From positions 806,001 through 870,000 of the forward strand of contig OW818684.1 of the NCBI GenBank assembly GCA_942493135.1: a stretch of 64,000 nt of DNA, given 5' to 3'. The DNA comes from Planctellipticum sp942493135 (lineage in GTDB: Bacteria > Planctomycetota > Planctomycetia > Planctomycetales > Planctomycetaceae). A model generated the notes under the pieces. It was given only the letters and a program-made list of their open reading frames with translations, was not told the DNA's origin and did no database searches. Shown here piece by piece: positions 44,135-52,675 of this stretch. Positions within the stretch are counted from its first letter, which is position 1, and the number at the start of each line of letters is the position of its first letter. A program made the position numbers and the translations under genes.

Positions 44135-45530
44135 CCCAATCCTGTTCGGCACAAGATTTGCGCACCCCCATTAACAGTCCATGGAGACTGTCAGAATGGC
44201 AAGGCGGCGGCGGAAAGTGCTGGAGGAATCGCAGGTAGACCTGCAGGGGACGCGCCTGGTCCGGCAGATGCGGCAGCTCGCCGCCCGGCTGCATGACGCC
44301 GGCACCGCACGCGACAAGGCCGGCAACCGCACGCTGTTCTTCGACGACTACCTCTGCCTGCTGCTGGTCTACTTCTTCACGCCGGCCATCGAGAGTCTGC
44401 GAGCCCTGCAGCAGGTCTCCGGCTGGCAGCAGACCCGCCGCAAGCTCGGTATCGCGCGCACCTCGCTCGGTTCGCTCAGCGAAGCGGCCCGCGTGTTCGA
44501 CGCCAAACTGCTCGAACCGCTGCTGGAGGAACTGGTCGGCCAGCTCCTGCCGCTGAAGACCGGCCGCGAAGCCGAAGCCCTCAAAGTGCTGACCGCCGTC
44601 GACGGCTCGATCTTCCGCGGTTTGTCGCGGATGGCGTGGGCGCTGTGGCAGAGGGACTGCCGCGGCGTCAAACTCCATCTGCACTTCGACGTGCTCAAAG
44701 CCGCTCCGTGCCAGCTCACCGTGACGCCGGCGGCCAGCTCCGAACCGGCCCAGTTGAACGCGACGCTGCAATCCGGACGGTTGTATGTCCTGGATCGCGG
44801 CTATGCGTCGTTCGAGCTGTTTCGGGCGATCCTCGACGCCGGTTCGTCGTTGGTCGCCCGCGTCAAAGACGACATCAGCCTGCACGTGCAGGAAGAACGT
44901 CCGCTGAGTCCGGAGTCCCAGGCCGCCGGCGTCGTGCGGGACGTGGTGCTCAAGCGGCTGGGAACGGACAAGCACAAGGACGTCGTCGGCCGGCCGATGC
45001 GGCTGGTGATCGTCCGCACGAGCGATCGCGACGGCAAGCCGACCGAACTGTGGCTGGCGACCGATCGGCTGGAACTCGACGCCGACCTCGTGGCGCTGGC
45101 TTACCGCTATCGCTGGACGATCGAGCTGTTTTTCCGCTGGCTCAAGAGCGTGCTGGGCTGCCGGCATCTGGTGGCGGAGAACCCCAACGGCGTGCTGCTG
45201 CAGATGTATGCGGCGTTGATCGCGAGCCTGCTGATCCAGTTGCGGACCGGTCGTCAGCCGACGAAGCGGACCTTCGAAGCGATTCAGTTTTACCTCCTCG
45301 GCTGGGTCAGCGACGACGAACTGGACGCCCATCTGGCGGCCCTCAAAAAATTCCCGGGATAGCCAGAACCACCCGTGCTGCGAATTCCGCACGGCCGTGG
45401 CGGTTGACGCTGCGCGGACATCTGCCGGAGAACCGCCAAAGGCGCGTCTTGACGCTGACGAATCCTCGCCCACGACGTCACAACCCGTCTCCCGCCACCC
45501 CCGGCAATCCTTGGGCCGAACAGAATTGAA
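44135..45530 (+). mobile_element. Complete IS4-type insertion sequence
   Basis: An element of about 1.4 kb bounded by imperfect terminal inverted repeats and an 8-base direct duplication. The left end, CCCAATCCTGTTCGGCACAA, matches the reverse complement of the right end, TTCAATTCTGTTCGGCCCAA, in about 21 of 27 positions when extended. The flanks CGAAGACG (44127-44134) and CGAAGACG (45531-45538) are the target duplication. It contains one intact transposase gene, so it may be active. The target was an intergenic stem-loop repeat. The boundary is inferred from the duplication. Confidence 0.85.
44181..45362 (+). CDS. IS4-family DDE transposase
   Basis: A 393-residue transposase of the DDE class. 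The catalytic region shows VLTAVDGSIF with the first aspartate, LYVLDRGYASFELFRAILD with the second, and YRYRWTIELFFRWLKSVLG with the conserved Y-x2-R-x3-E-x6-K signature and the third acidic residue, as in IS4 family transposases (Transposase_11). An N-terminal basic stretch (MARRRRKVLEE) probably contacts DNA. It has no frameshift. The start may also be the ATG five codons in (MARRRR). It lies 46 bases from the left end and 168 bases from the right end of the element. Confidence 0.93.
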   Translation: METVRMARRRRKVLEESQVDLQGTRLVRQMRQLAARLHDAGTARDKAGNRTLFFDDYLCLLLVYFFTPAIESLRALQQVSGWQQTRRKLGIARTSLGSLSEAARVFDAKLLEPLLEELVGQLLPLKTGREAEALKVLTAVDGSIFRGLSRMAWALWQRDCRGVKLHLHFDVLKAAPCQLTVTPAASSEPAQLNATLQSGRLYVLDRGYASFELFRAILDAGSSLVARVKDDISLHVQEERPLSPESQAAGVVRDVVLKRLGTDKHKDVVGRPMRLVIVRTSDRDGKPTELWLATDRLELDADLVALAYRYRWTIELFFRWLKSVLGCRHLVAENPNGVLLQMYAALIASLLIQLRTGRQPTKRTFEAIQFYLLGWVSDDELDAHLAALKKFPG

Positions 45531-45885
45531 CGAAGACGTCGGGAGAGGGGACCGGAGCATGGCAGGCCCCCAATCATGAATTCCGCGCTACAAACCCCGT
45601 TCTTGTAGGGCAGGCTCCCGCCTGCCGATGTGTGGTATCCACGTCCATTCCGGGGCGGGAGCCTGCCCTACGGCTTACCGTCCCAATTATGAATTCCGCG
45701 CAACAAACCCCCTTAGGTTGAGAGGACACAATCACCCCGCTCTCTCCGCCGACCCCGGCAGGGGTCAAAGAGGGTAGCCAGGGGTTGAGGAGCGCCTCGC
45801 TCCGACACCCCTGGAAATTCGAGCGTCTCGACACCTCTCCTACCCACTACCCACCACCCACCACCCACTCTCTCCGGCCACCCCC
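45531..45885. other. Gene-free stretch with direct and inverted repeats
   Basis: No gene is supported. It holds the right half of the broken stem-loop repeat (45531-45561), a pair of 28-base direct repeats (45571 and 45685), a palindrome between them (45606-45672), and short C-rich sequence before the next start codon. Confidence 0.6.
45571..45712. repeat. Two 28-base direct repeats flanking a 16-base inverted repeat
   Basis: CAATCATGAATTCCGCGCTA plus eight bases (45571-45598) recurs as CAATTATGAATTCCGCGCAA plus eight (45685-45712), 26 of 28 identical. Between them GTAGGGCAGGCTCCCG (45606-45621) is mirrored by CGGGAGCCTGCCCTAC (45657-45672). Confidence 0.85.
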
Positions 45886-48201
45886 ATGTACGAACTCGCC
45901 TACCTCTACAATCAGCTCGCCAGCTACGCCCGCCACTACGGACCGAACATCACCCTCTACCAGTTCTTCCGTTACACGCGCATCCCCGCCTGCCACGTCT
46001 ACAGGCGGGCCGGCAACTGGACCAATCTGCGGATCATGGCCGGACTCCCGCCGCACGTCGCGCCGAAGAATCTCCACTCCGACGAGCATCTCTTCCAGGA
46101 GCTCAGCCGCGTCGGCGATATCTGCGGAGAATTCCCCACCGTCGCCGAGTTCGACCGGCACTCCCAGCGCAGCTGGGGGACCATCAAACGACGCTTCGGA
46201 CGCCGGCACGACGTCTGGCAGAAATACTACGACTGGCTCAACCAGCAGCCCGCCGACCAGCGCCCCGGCTATCTGAAAGACCTGCCCCCGGACGCGGACC
46301 CGTCGCAAATCCCCGGCGTGCAGTACCACCTGAAAGTCGGCCCCGGCGCCCCCAGCCGCGCCGTAGGGCCGGGCGCGCCCGGCCAAACCGCAACGACGGC
46401 ACCGGATTCACCCGCCGCGTCAGGCAAGGCACCACACAGACAGGAATGTCTGTGCCACCGGCAGCAGAACACGACCGGGACGAACGTGGCACACGGGAAT
46501 CCAGCCTCTGGGTCGTCGCAGACTCCGACCCAGCCACCCGATACAACGATGCAAACGAAGTGTGCCACTGGCGGCCTTCAAGCCGCCAGTGCTCCTCTCA
46601 ACGCAGCCGAGCAGGCCATCTACGCCCAACCCATCTCTAAGTCGGCACCCGGGCCGCGTGTGGCGGCCTTATTTCGCGGCCTGCTGCTGCTGATCGCCGG
46701 CTGGCTTGGGAGCCTCGAACTTGAACAGCTCCTGGGCGTTGGTCCCGTTCCAGACGCGGAGCACGCCGTCTTCGCCCCCGCCGAGGACGATCGCTTCGTC
46801 GCGGGTGGCCGCCGCGGCGTAGACGAAGTCGGGGGCGCCGGGGAAGTTGCGGTAATTACCGCCGTCGTTGGCGCGGTGCATGCGGACGACCTTGTCGCCG
46901 CAGCTGCTGACGATGTTGTCCCCCACGCCGATGAACTGCACCGAAGTGACCTGCTTGCCGAAGCCGGCGATCGTGCGGTGCTGCTCGCCGGTCTCGACCG
47001 TCCAGATCTTGACGACGTTATCGGCCCCGGCGCTGGCGATCCGGCTGGCGTCCGCCTTCCAGGCGACCCCCAGGACGTGATTCGTATGACCTTCGAAGGC
47101 TCGGATCAGCTTGCCCGATTCGACGTCGAACAGCTTGACGAACTTGTCGGCGGCCCCGGAGAGGAGCCACTTGCCGTCGTGGGAGAACTCGACGCTGAAG
47201 ACCGTATCGCTGTGAGCGTCGACGAACGTTTTCACAAAGGCACGGTTGGCGACGTCCCAGAGCATCAATTCGCCGCTGCGGGAGGCGTCGCCGCCGCCAG
47301 TGGCCAGCCACTTGCCGTCCGGGCTGAAGGCCAGGGACAGAACCCGGCTGACGAACGGGGAGGCACTGACGTCGAGCGGCTTATCGGCGGGCGTCCCCAG
47401 CCGGGCGACAAGTCCCCAGGCGGGATTGGAATCCCAGACGATCGCCTGCTTGTCTTCGCCCGAGCTGACCAGAGCCCGATTCGGCCCGAAGGCGACGAAG
47501 TTCACCGGGGCCGCATGGCCGCCGGTCAGAGTGTCGAGTGGCTTGCCAGTCTTCCCATCCCACGTGCGAACGACGCCGTCGTCGCCAGCGGTCGCGATGA
47601 ATTTGCCATCGGGCGAGAACGCCGCCGTCCGGACGGGCTTCTCGTGCTGCGGCAGTTCGGCCTTCGCGGCGTTCAGCCGTTCCTCGTGCTGTTTTTGAGC
47701 GGCAGTTTCGGCGTCGAAGCGGGCTTTCTCCGCGGTCTGCACTTCCAGAGCGCCGGCCTGCCCCTTCTCGGATTGAGCCTGGGCCTTCTTCGCCGCCTCG
47801 ACCCCATCCACGGCCGCCTTGACCGCTGCAGTTTCCTTGGCGGCGGCCGCTTCGGCGTCGGTCACTTTTTTCTTCAGCGCCTCATCGTCGGGCTTCCCTT
47901 CCAGCTCCTTCTTCGCCGCCACGACGGCCTCCAGCAGCGGCTTTTCCTTGGCCTGAGCGTCGGTGACGGCTTTCTCCGCAGCTGCGACGGCCTCGACGGC
48001 TTTTTTCGTCTGCTCTTCGCGTTCCTTAAAGTTTTTCTCGGCCGCCTTGAAGGCGGCGTCGGCCACGGCGACACGGGACTTGGCAATGGCGTCTTCATCG
48101 GTCAGTTGCGTGACGAGGAACTGGTAGGCGGGATCTCCCTTCAGTTCGGCAATCTGCTTACCGGCGGCGTCCCACAACTTGGCGGATGGACCGCCGGCTG
48201 A
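45886..48201 (+). CDS. HNH-associated-repeat protein with antisense read-through tail
   Basis: The open frame is 771 codons but only about the first 150 look like a native protein. That part has two segments like the homing-endonuclease-associated repeat: YQFFRYTRIPACHVYRRAGN followed by WTNLRIMAGL, and FPTVAEFDRHSQRSWGTIKR followed by RFGRRHDVWQKY. From about residue 155 the frame crosses repeat palindromes (46364, 46435, 46564) and, from 46669, runs antisense through the WD40 gene to 48201. I infer that the original stop was lost or overwritten by repeats. Prediction programs may stop or omit it. No catalytic HNH domain is visible. Confidence 0.4.
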   Translation: MYELAYLYNQLASYARHYGPNITLYQFFRYTRIPACHVYRRAGNWTNLRIMAGLPPHVAPKNLHSDEHLFQELSRVGDICGEFPTVAEFDRHSQRSWGTIKRRFGRRHDVWQKYYDWLNQQPADQRPGYLKDLPPDADPSQIPGVQYHLKVGPGAPSRAVGPGAPGQTATTAPDSPAASGKAPHRQECLCHRQQNTTGTNVAHGNPASGSSQTPTQPPDTTMQTKCATGGLQAASAPLNAAEQAIYAQPISKSAPGPRVAALFRGLLLLIAGWLGSLELEQLLGVGPVPDAEHAVFAPAEDDRFVAGGRRGVDEVGGAGEVAVITAVVGAVHADDLVAAAADDVVPHADELHRSDLLAEAGDRAVLLAGLDRPDLDDVIGPGAGDPAGVRLPGDPQDVIRMTFEGSDQLARFDVEQLDELVGGPGEEPLAVVGELDAEDRIAVSVDERFHKGTVGDVPEHQFAAAGGVAAASGQPLAVRAEGQGQNPADERGGTDVERLIGGRPQPGDKSPGGIGIPDDRLLVFARADQSPIRPEGDEVHRGRMAAGQSVEWLASLPIPRANDAVVASGRDEFAIGRERRRPDGLLVLRQFGLRGVQPFLVLFLSGSFGVEAGFLRGLHFQSAGLPLLGLSLGLLRRLDPIHGRLDRCSFLGGGRFGVGHFFLQRLIVGLPFQLLLRRHDGLQQRLFLGLSVGDGFLRSCDGLDGFFRLLFAFLKVFLGRLEGGVGHGDTGLGNGVFIGQLRDEELVGGISLQFGNLLTGGVPQLGGWTAG
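46364..46384. repeat. GC-rich palindrome within the tail of the HNH-associated-repeat gene
   Basis: TAGGGCCGGGCGCGCCCGGCC contains GGCCGGGC-GC-GCCCGGCC-like complementarity. A related palindrome lies at 58602-58624 near the end of the DUF1501 gene (GGCCGGGCGTGCCCGGCC). Confidence 0.6.
46435..46457. repeat. Short palindrome, 'CAGACAGGAATGTCTG'
   Basis: CACAGACAGGAATGTCTGTG is a near-perfect small inverted repeat inside the read-through tail. Confidence 0.55.
46564..46592. repeat. Stem-loop repeat, 'GGTGGC' family, variant copy
   Basis: CACTGGCGGCCTTCAAGCCG followed by CCAGTG is a variant of the GGTGGC stem-loop family (compare 24455 and 28539). Confidence 0.6.
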
Positions 48202-49572
48202 GACGACAAACTGGGCGTCGGGCTTCACAGCGACCGAGGTCACCGGTGCGCCGTGGGCCATGGACCGGACCTGATTACCGTTATTCGTGTCCCAGACGCG
48301 GGCGGTCTGGTCGTGGCTGCCGGAGCAGAGCTGGGGCTGTCCCGGGACGTTGGCGAGGCTGACGATCGGTCCGCCGTGGCCTTTCATCTCGACGACCGGC
48401 TTGACCGGTTCGGCGGGTTTGTCTCCTTCGGCCGGCTTGGGTTGATCGAACGGTACATTCCAGCCGTGGATGACGTTATCGGCTTCGCCGGTGTAGACTC
48501 GCTTGCCGTCGGCTGCGAGGGCGAGGGCCGTCAGCTCCTGCTGCGCGGTCAGCGTGCCGATGGCAGCTCCGTCGGCGACGTTCCACTGGCGAACGGTTTT
48601 ATCTTTGCTGGCCGAGAAGAGCTGGACTCCGTCGGCGGAGAAGGCGACGCCAGTGACCGGGCCGGTATGACCGGCGAAGACCGGGCCGGCCGTGCCGTTC
48701 GTCAGGTTCCAGAGTTTCAGGCTGTTGTCCGCTCCGCCGACGGCGAGCCATTGTCCGTCCGGCGAGACGGCTGAAGCGGTTGCGGCGATCTCGTGAGCTG
48801 CCGTGGCCCGGCGGATGTTCTCGGGACGCTGCCAGAGTTTGACTTCGCGATAGCCGGAGGAGGCCAGAGTTTTGCCGTCCGGGCTGAAGGCGAGGGCGTG
48901 GACGAAGTCGCGGTGTGACGCCCCGTGCGGATACAGCAGGCGGTCGCCCGACTTGGCCTCGGCGAGGGCGGGATCCTGCAGGCGGCCGACGTATTCGCCG
49001 ACAGAGAGGTCGTAGAGATCGATCTGGTTCGCCCGACCAGCCGCTGCGAAGCGGGCCTGCGGCGCGAGAGCGAGGCTGTAGATGGCGTTGAGGCCGGCGG
49101 GGACGGACTGCCAGGCGATGTCGGTCGACTGGCCTCCCGATCCGGCATTGGCCCCTTCCAGAATCCATTGCCGCATCAGACCCAGTTCCTGGGGCGTGAA
49201 CGCGCCGGCGGAAACGTTGTTCGGGAGCGGCGGCATTGCCGGATCGATGGAGCGGGACGCCATCTGGTAGATGACGCTCTTATCGGGATCCTTGGCGACG
49301 ACTGACGGACCTCGCTTGCCACCCTTGAGCACGCCGGCGACCGTTTCCAGGTTGTAGCGACTTTCGGCGATGGCGACGTTGTGACAGGCGACGCATTTTT
49401 CGTCGAGAATCGGCACCAGATCCTTGTCGAAGTCGACCGGGCGGCCGAGGTTCACTGCGGCGGGTTCGATCTTCGCGACGGCGGCCGGTTGGGCCTCCTG
49501 CGCGGGGAGAGCGGTCGTCGTCGCCAGCAGACTTGCAGCCACCATTCCGCGGAAACCAGGCATGCGGGCCAT
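46669..49572 (-). CDS. Secreted WD40 protein with planctomycete cytochrome domain and coiled coil
   Basis: A 967-residue exported protein. A signal peptide (about residues 1-25) is followed by a planctomycete-type cytochrome segment with a haem motif in VPILDEKCVACHNVAI (near 60-64) and a MPPLPNN segment, then WD40 repeats (for example ALAFSPDGKTLASSGYREVK, LWNLTNGTAGPVFAGHTGPV). Between the repeats, about residues 487-640, lies an Ala/Lys/Glu-rich coiled coil (KAAEKNFKEREEQTKKAVEA). Repeats resume after it. I started at the ATG at 49572, with AGGA eight bases upstream and a clean signal peptide. It is downstream of the PPC protein after 70 bases. Confidence 0.88.
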   Translation of the reverse strand: MARMPGFRGMVAASLLATTTALPAQEAQPAAVAKIEPAAVNLGRPVDFDKDLVPILDEKCVACHNVAIAESRYNLETVAGVLKGGKRGPSVVAKDPDKSVIYQMASRSIDPAMPPLPNNVSAGAFTPQELGLMRQWILEGANAGSGGQSTDIAWQSVPAGLNAIYSLALAPQARFAAAGRANQIDLYDLSVGEYVGRLQDPALAEAKSGDRLLYPHGASHRDFVHALAFSPDGKTLASSGYREVKLWQRPENIRRATAAHEIAATASAVSPDGQWLAVGGADNSLKLWNLTNGTAGPVFAGHTGPVTGVAFSADGVQLFSASKDKTVRQWNVADGAAIGTLTAQQELTALALAADGKRVYTGEADNVIHGWNVPFDQPKPAEGDKPAEPVKPVVEMKGHGGPIVSLANVPGQPQLCSGSHDQTARVWDTNNGNQVRSMAHGAPVTSVAVKPDAQFVVSAGGPSAKLWDAAGKQIAELKGDPAYQFLVTQLTDEDAIAKSRVAVADAAFKAAEKNFKEREEQTKKAVEAVAAAEKAVTDAQAKEKPLLEAVVAAKKELEGKPDDEALKKKVTDAEAAAAKETAAVKAAVDGVEAAKKAQAQSEKGQAGALEVQTAEKARFDAETAAQKQHEERLNAAKAELPQHEKPVRTAAFSPDGKFIATAGDDGVVRTWDGKTGKPLDTLTGGHAAPVNFVAFGPNRALVSSGEDKQAIVWDSNPAWGLVARLGTPADKPLDVSASPFVSRVLSLAFSPDGKWLATGGGDASRSGELMLWDVANRAFVKTFVDAHSDTVFSVEFSHDGKWLLSGAADKFVKLFDVESGKLIRAFEGHTNHVLGVAWKADASRIASAGADNVVKIWTVETGEQHRTIAGFGKQVTSVQFIGVGDNIVSSCGDKVVRMHRANDGGNYRNFPGAPDFVYAAAATRDEAIVLGGGEDGVLRVWNGTNAQELFKFEAPKPAGDQQQQAAK

Positions 49573-49642
49573 ATCATTCATCCTGCAACGAAAAGTCCGG
49601 GTGAGATCCGGAGTGAATTCCATGCGATCCAGGGGCGGACGG

Positions 49643-52600
49643 TTACTTCACGACTTTCAGGGGAATGGCCACGTCGACCGCGGCTTTGCCTTCGAAATCG
49701 GCTTGGACGGTGACGACGGCGTTGGCGATCGTGGCTTCCGGCGCATCGGCGGCGGCTTCGATGACCAGGACGCCTTCGTTCTTGTCCGCCGGGACGACGA
49801 CCGGTTCGGCTTTCACACCGACCGTGCCGGGGGGAAGAGACAACGTGAGGGTGGCGGGGCCGGCGAAGTTGTTGATCCGCTTCAGATCGACCTTCACTTC
49901 AATTTTGCCGCCGATCTTGACAGTCCCGCCGTCGGCGGGGGCCGCGGTCAGGGTGTAAGGAGCGTTCTTGATCGTCAGCACCAGCGCGGGCGATGACGGG
50001 AGGAAGTTGATGTTGGCCGCCTTCGAGGCCGCTTCGGCGTCCTTGGACTTTTTCTCGGCGGCGACGCGGTCGGCTTCGGTCGCCTTGGCCTTCGCATCGG
50101 CATCTTTGGCGGCCTGCTCGGTGGCGGCCTTGGCGGCTTCGGCCTGCTTGACGGCGGCGTCGGCGTCGGCCCGGGCTTTTTCCGCGACTGGAATGGCGTC
50201 CGCGGCGGCCTTCACTTTCGCCTGAGCTTCCTGCAGCAGTTTTTCTGCGGCGGCCTTGGCGTCGGCGTTATCCCCAGCGGCCTGCACCGCTTCCGCTGCG
50301 GCCTTCTCGGCCGCCTGCGCGTCGGTGAGAGCCTTGTCGGCTGCCGCTTTCGCATCCGTGGCCACTTTGAGAGCGGCCTGCGCGTCGGGGACTTTCTTGG
50401 CGGCTTCATCGCGGGCGGCGACGGCGGCTTTACTGGCTTCGGCGGCGGCGGCAGCCACTTTCGCGGCTTCGTCGAACTCCGCCTTGGCTTTGTCGGCCTT
50501 CGCCGGATTGCGGCGATAGGAAACCTGTTGCGAGCCGATCATGTGCAGTTCGTAAGTACCGACCGGAGCGTTCGGCGGAACGAAGACGCGGAAGAGTCCC
50601 GAGTCCTGTCCCTTGTCGATCGCTTTGTTCTCGATCTGGACGTTGGGGGGCGTGCCGACCCAGGTCATCGTCACGGCGTTGTCGAAGCCATTGCGGCGGA
50701 CAAGCGAAACGGGGATCAGAATCTGACGACTGTGGTTGGCCTCGACTCGCAGCACATCGTGCTTGATCTGGAACGGGGCGGTTTCTTCGATAACCGACAG
50801 TTCCAGCGCCTGGGCCACGCGGGTTTCCGACGGTTGATTGACTACGCCGTTCCAGAGGACCGTCCCGATTCGGGCCTGACGGACCAGTTCCTGAGGGCCG
50901 CCGGGTGTGGTCAAAGTGGACTTGCCCACGATCTTCACCGTACCGGCGAAGGGAGGGGCGTCTTCGGCCGCGGTGAAGACCAGTACGCCGCTGAGCTGGG
51001 TCGGTCCGAGGCTGATGGGCGGACAGGTCACGCCGGGAGGCAGGCCTTCGGCAGAGATTTCAATCATGCCGGCGAAGCCGTCCCGGCGGACCGAGAGGAC
51101 GTCGACCGGCAGGTTGTCGCCACGGCGGAGGCCGGCGGCCCATGTCATCGGCTGCTTCGTGTTGGCCGGGATCGGGCCGTTGGGGACGGCGATCAGCCGG
51201 AAGTCGGGCGTTTCCTGGCGGATACTCAGCCGATAGACCAGCGACGAGTCGCCGCGGCTGGCGCCGTACCGGTCGCGGACAGTGATCCGGTAGAGCCCAT
51301 CCGCCGGAACAGTCAGCTTATAAACCGGATCGTCGGAGAGAGTTTCGAAGATCACCGGGAGCGGATTAACGCCGTCGTCGTCCGCAGCGCCTAGACGCTT
51401 CACGGTTTCTTCCCCTTTGTCGTTGACCGTCACCTGATCGATGGTGAGGTAGGGGTCGGCCGGGGATCCGATCCGCTGGGCCTGGGCTTCGAGGAAGAAG
51501 ACCTGACCGGCCTTGGCGTCGAATGTAAAATTATCGACATCGCCGCGGACCTGGAACTGGCCGGCGACTTCGACTGGCGCAGTCACTTTCTGCGACTGAG
51601 GCGGGAGGTTGTTGGGTTCAACTTCCGCCGCGGGCGCGGAGGGTGCGTAGCCGATGACGACCGGGTTGGAGAGCCCGGCGGGGGAGGCCCAGCGATAGAC
51701 GAAGCTGTCGGCGGCAGAGGCCTGCGATGAGAGAGCGACCTGAGGATCGATCTGCAGCGCATCGGCCGGGACGGCGATCTGGACGTCGAGCTTGTCGAGC
51801 GGATGGCCGTGAGTCGTGACTCCCGACGGCTGGCCTCCCGGCAGATTGCGGCCGTAGAGAGTGAACGTGCCCGTGGAGCCGGGGACGCCGGCCGGCGGGA
51901 AGACATAGTCGATGTACGGTCCGGTATGGAACGTGAGGCGATAGAAGTAGTCTTCGCCGCCGGCGTAGACGAAGTCGTAGACTCTGACGAGGTAGTCGCC
52001 ATCGACCGGCAGGGTGACGTCGACGAGCGGATCGCCCGCGACATTGTTACGGGCCAGCGTCAGGCGCCGGCCGGCGGGATCGTAGATCTCGACGGCCGCG
52101 TCCAGTTTCGAGTCGATCCGTCGGGCAAACAGTTCTCCGACGATCCGCTGTCCCTGCTTGCCGGTGAACTTGAAGTGATCGAGCTCCGCACCGCCGGTGA
52201 CGCGGGCGTTGATCGTTTTGCCGATCTCGATGACCTGGGCCTGTTCGGGGAGGTTATTCGGTTCGACCTCGAGGACTTCGGGGCGATTGCCGACGGAGAA
52301 GAACCGCGGGTTGCTGATGCCGTAAAGGCCGACGGCGCGGACTTCGTACTGGCCGGGGGGCGTTTCGCCCGAGACGGTGACCGTAAAAGCGTTGGCGATC
52401 GGTTGCGGCTTGCCGCCGACGTCCTGGGTCTTCTGGGTGGCGGTGATGCCCGGATGGGTGAAGATCAGCCGGGAGACCTCTTCGAGATCGGCCCCGCTGG
52501 TGATCGTGACGTCAAACGCGGTTCCGACCTGTCCGCCGGGCGGAAAGAGGGCGTAGATCCGGGTCTGCGGCAGTTGCGCATGGGCAATCTGCAGCCCGGC

Positions 52601-52675
52601 CAGGACGGCCGTCGCGACGAGGAGGAGCCGGAAACGAGTTCGCTCGAAGCACGCAGGAGCAAGCTTGGCCCGCAT
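49643..52675 (-). CDS. Secreted PPC-domain protein with Ala-rich coiled coil
   Basis: A 1010-residue exported protein with a signal peptide (LLLVATAVLAGLQIAHAQ). It contains several beta-sandwich domains of the bacterial pre-peptidase C-terminal (PPC) type, shown by VEPNNLPEQAQVI, GYAPSAPAAEVEPNNLPPQS and GELFARRIDSKLDAAVEIYD. From about residue 720 to 890 it has an Ala/Lys/Asp/Glu-rich coiled coil (KAAADKALTDAQAAEKAAAE), then a final beta domain. The ATG at 52675 has AGGAAGGA upstream. The coiled coil resembles in composition the one in the downstream WD40 protein, which suggests the two proteins interact or share a domain origin. Confidence 0.87.
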   Translation of the reverse strand: MRAKLAPACFERTRFRLLLVATAVLAGLQIAHAQLPQTRIYALFPPGGQVGTAFDVTITSGADLEEVSRLIFTHPGITATQKTQDVGGKPQPIANAFTVTVSGETPPGQYEVRAVGLYGISNPRFFSVGNRPEVLEVEPNNLPEQAQVIEIGKTINARVTGGAELDHFKFTGKQGQRIVGELFARRIDSKLDAAVEIYDPAGRRLTLARNNVAGDPLVDVTLPVDGDYLVRVYDFVYAGGEDYFYRLTFHTGPYIDYVFPPAGVPGSTGTFTLYGRNLPGGQPSGVTTHGHPLDKLDVQIAVPADALQIDPQVALSSQASAADSFVYRWASPAGLSNPVVIGYAPSAPAAEVEPNNLPPQSQKVTAPVEVAGQFQVRGDVDNFTFDAKAGQVFFLEAQAQRIGSPADPYLTIDQVTVNDKGEETVKRLGAADDDGVNPLPVIFETLSDDPVYKLTVPADGLYRITVRDRYGASRGDSSLVYRLSIRQETPDFRLIAVPNGPIPANTKQPMTWAAGLRRGDNLPVDVLSVRRDGFAGMIEISAEGLPPGVTCPPISLGPTQLSGVLVFTAAEDAPPFAGTVKIVGKSTLTTPGGPQELVRQARIGTVLWNGVVNQPSETRVAQALELSVIEETAPFQIKHDVLRVEANHSRQILIPVSLVRRNGFDNAVTMTWVGTPPNVQIENKAIDKGQDSGLFRVFVPPNAPVGTYELHMIGSQQVSYRRNPAKADKAKAEFDEAAKVAAAAAEASKAAVAARDEAAKKVPDAQAALKVATDAKAAADKALTDAQAAEKAAAEAVQAAGDNADAKAAAEKLLQEAQAKVKAAADAIPVAEKARADADAAVKQAEAAKAATEQAAKDADAKAKATEADRVAAEKKSKDAEAASKAANINFLPSSPALVLTIKNAPYTLTAAPADGGTVKIGGKIEVKVDLKRINNFAGPATLTLSLPPGTVGVKAEPVVVPADKNEGVLVIEAAADAPEATIANAVVTVQADFEGKAAVDVAIPLKVVK

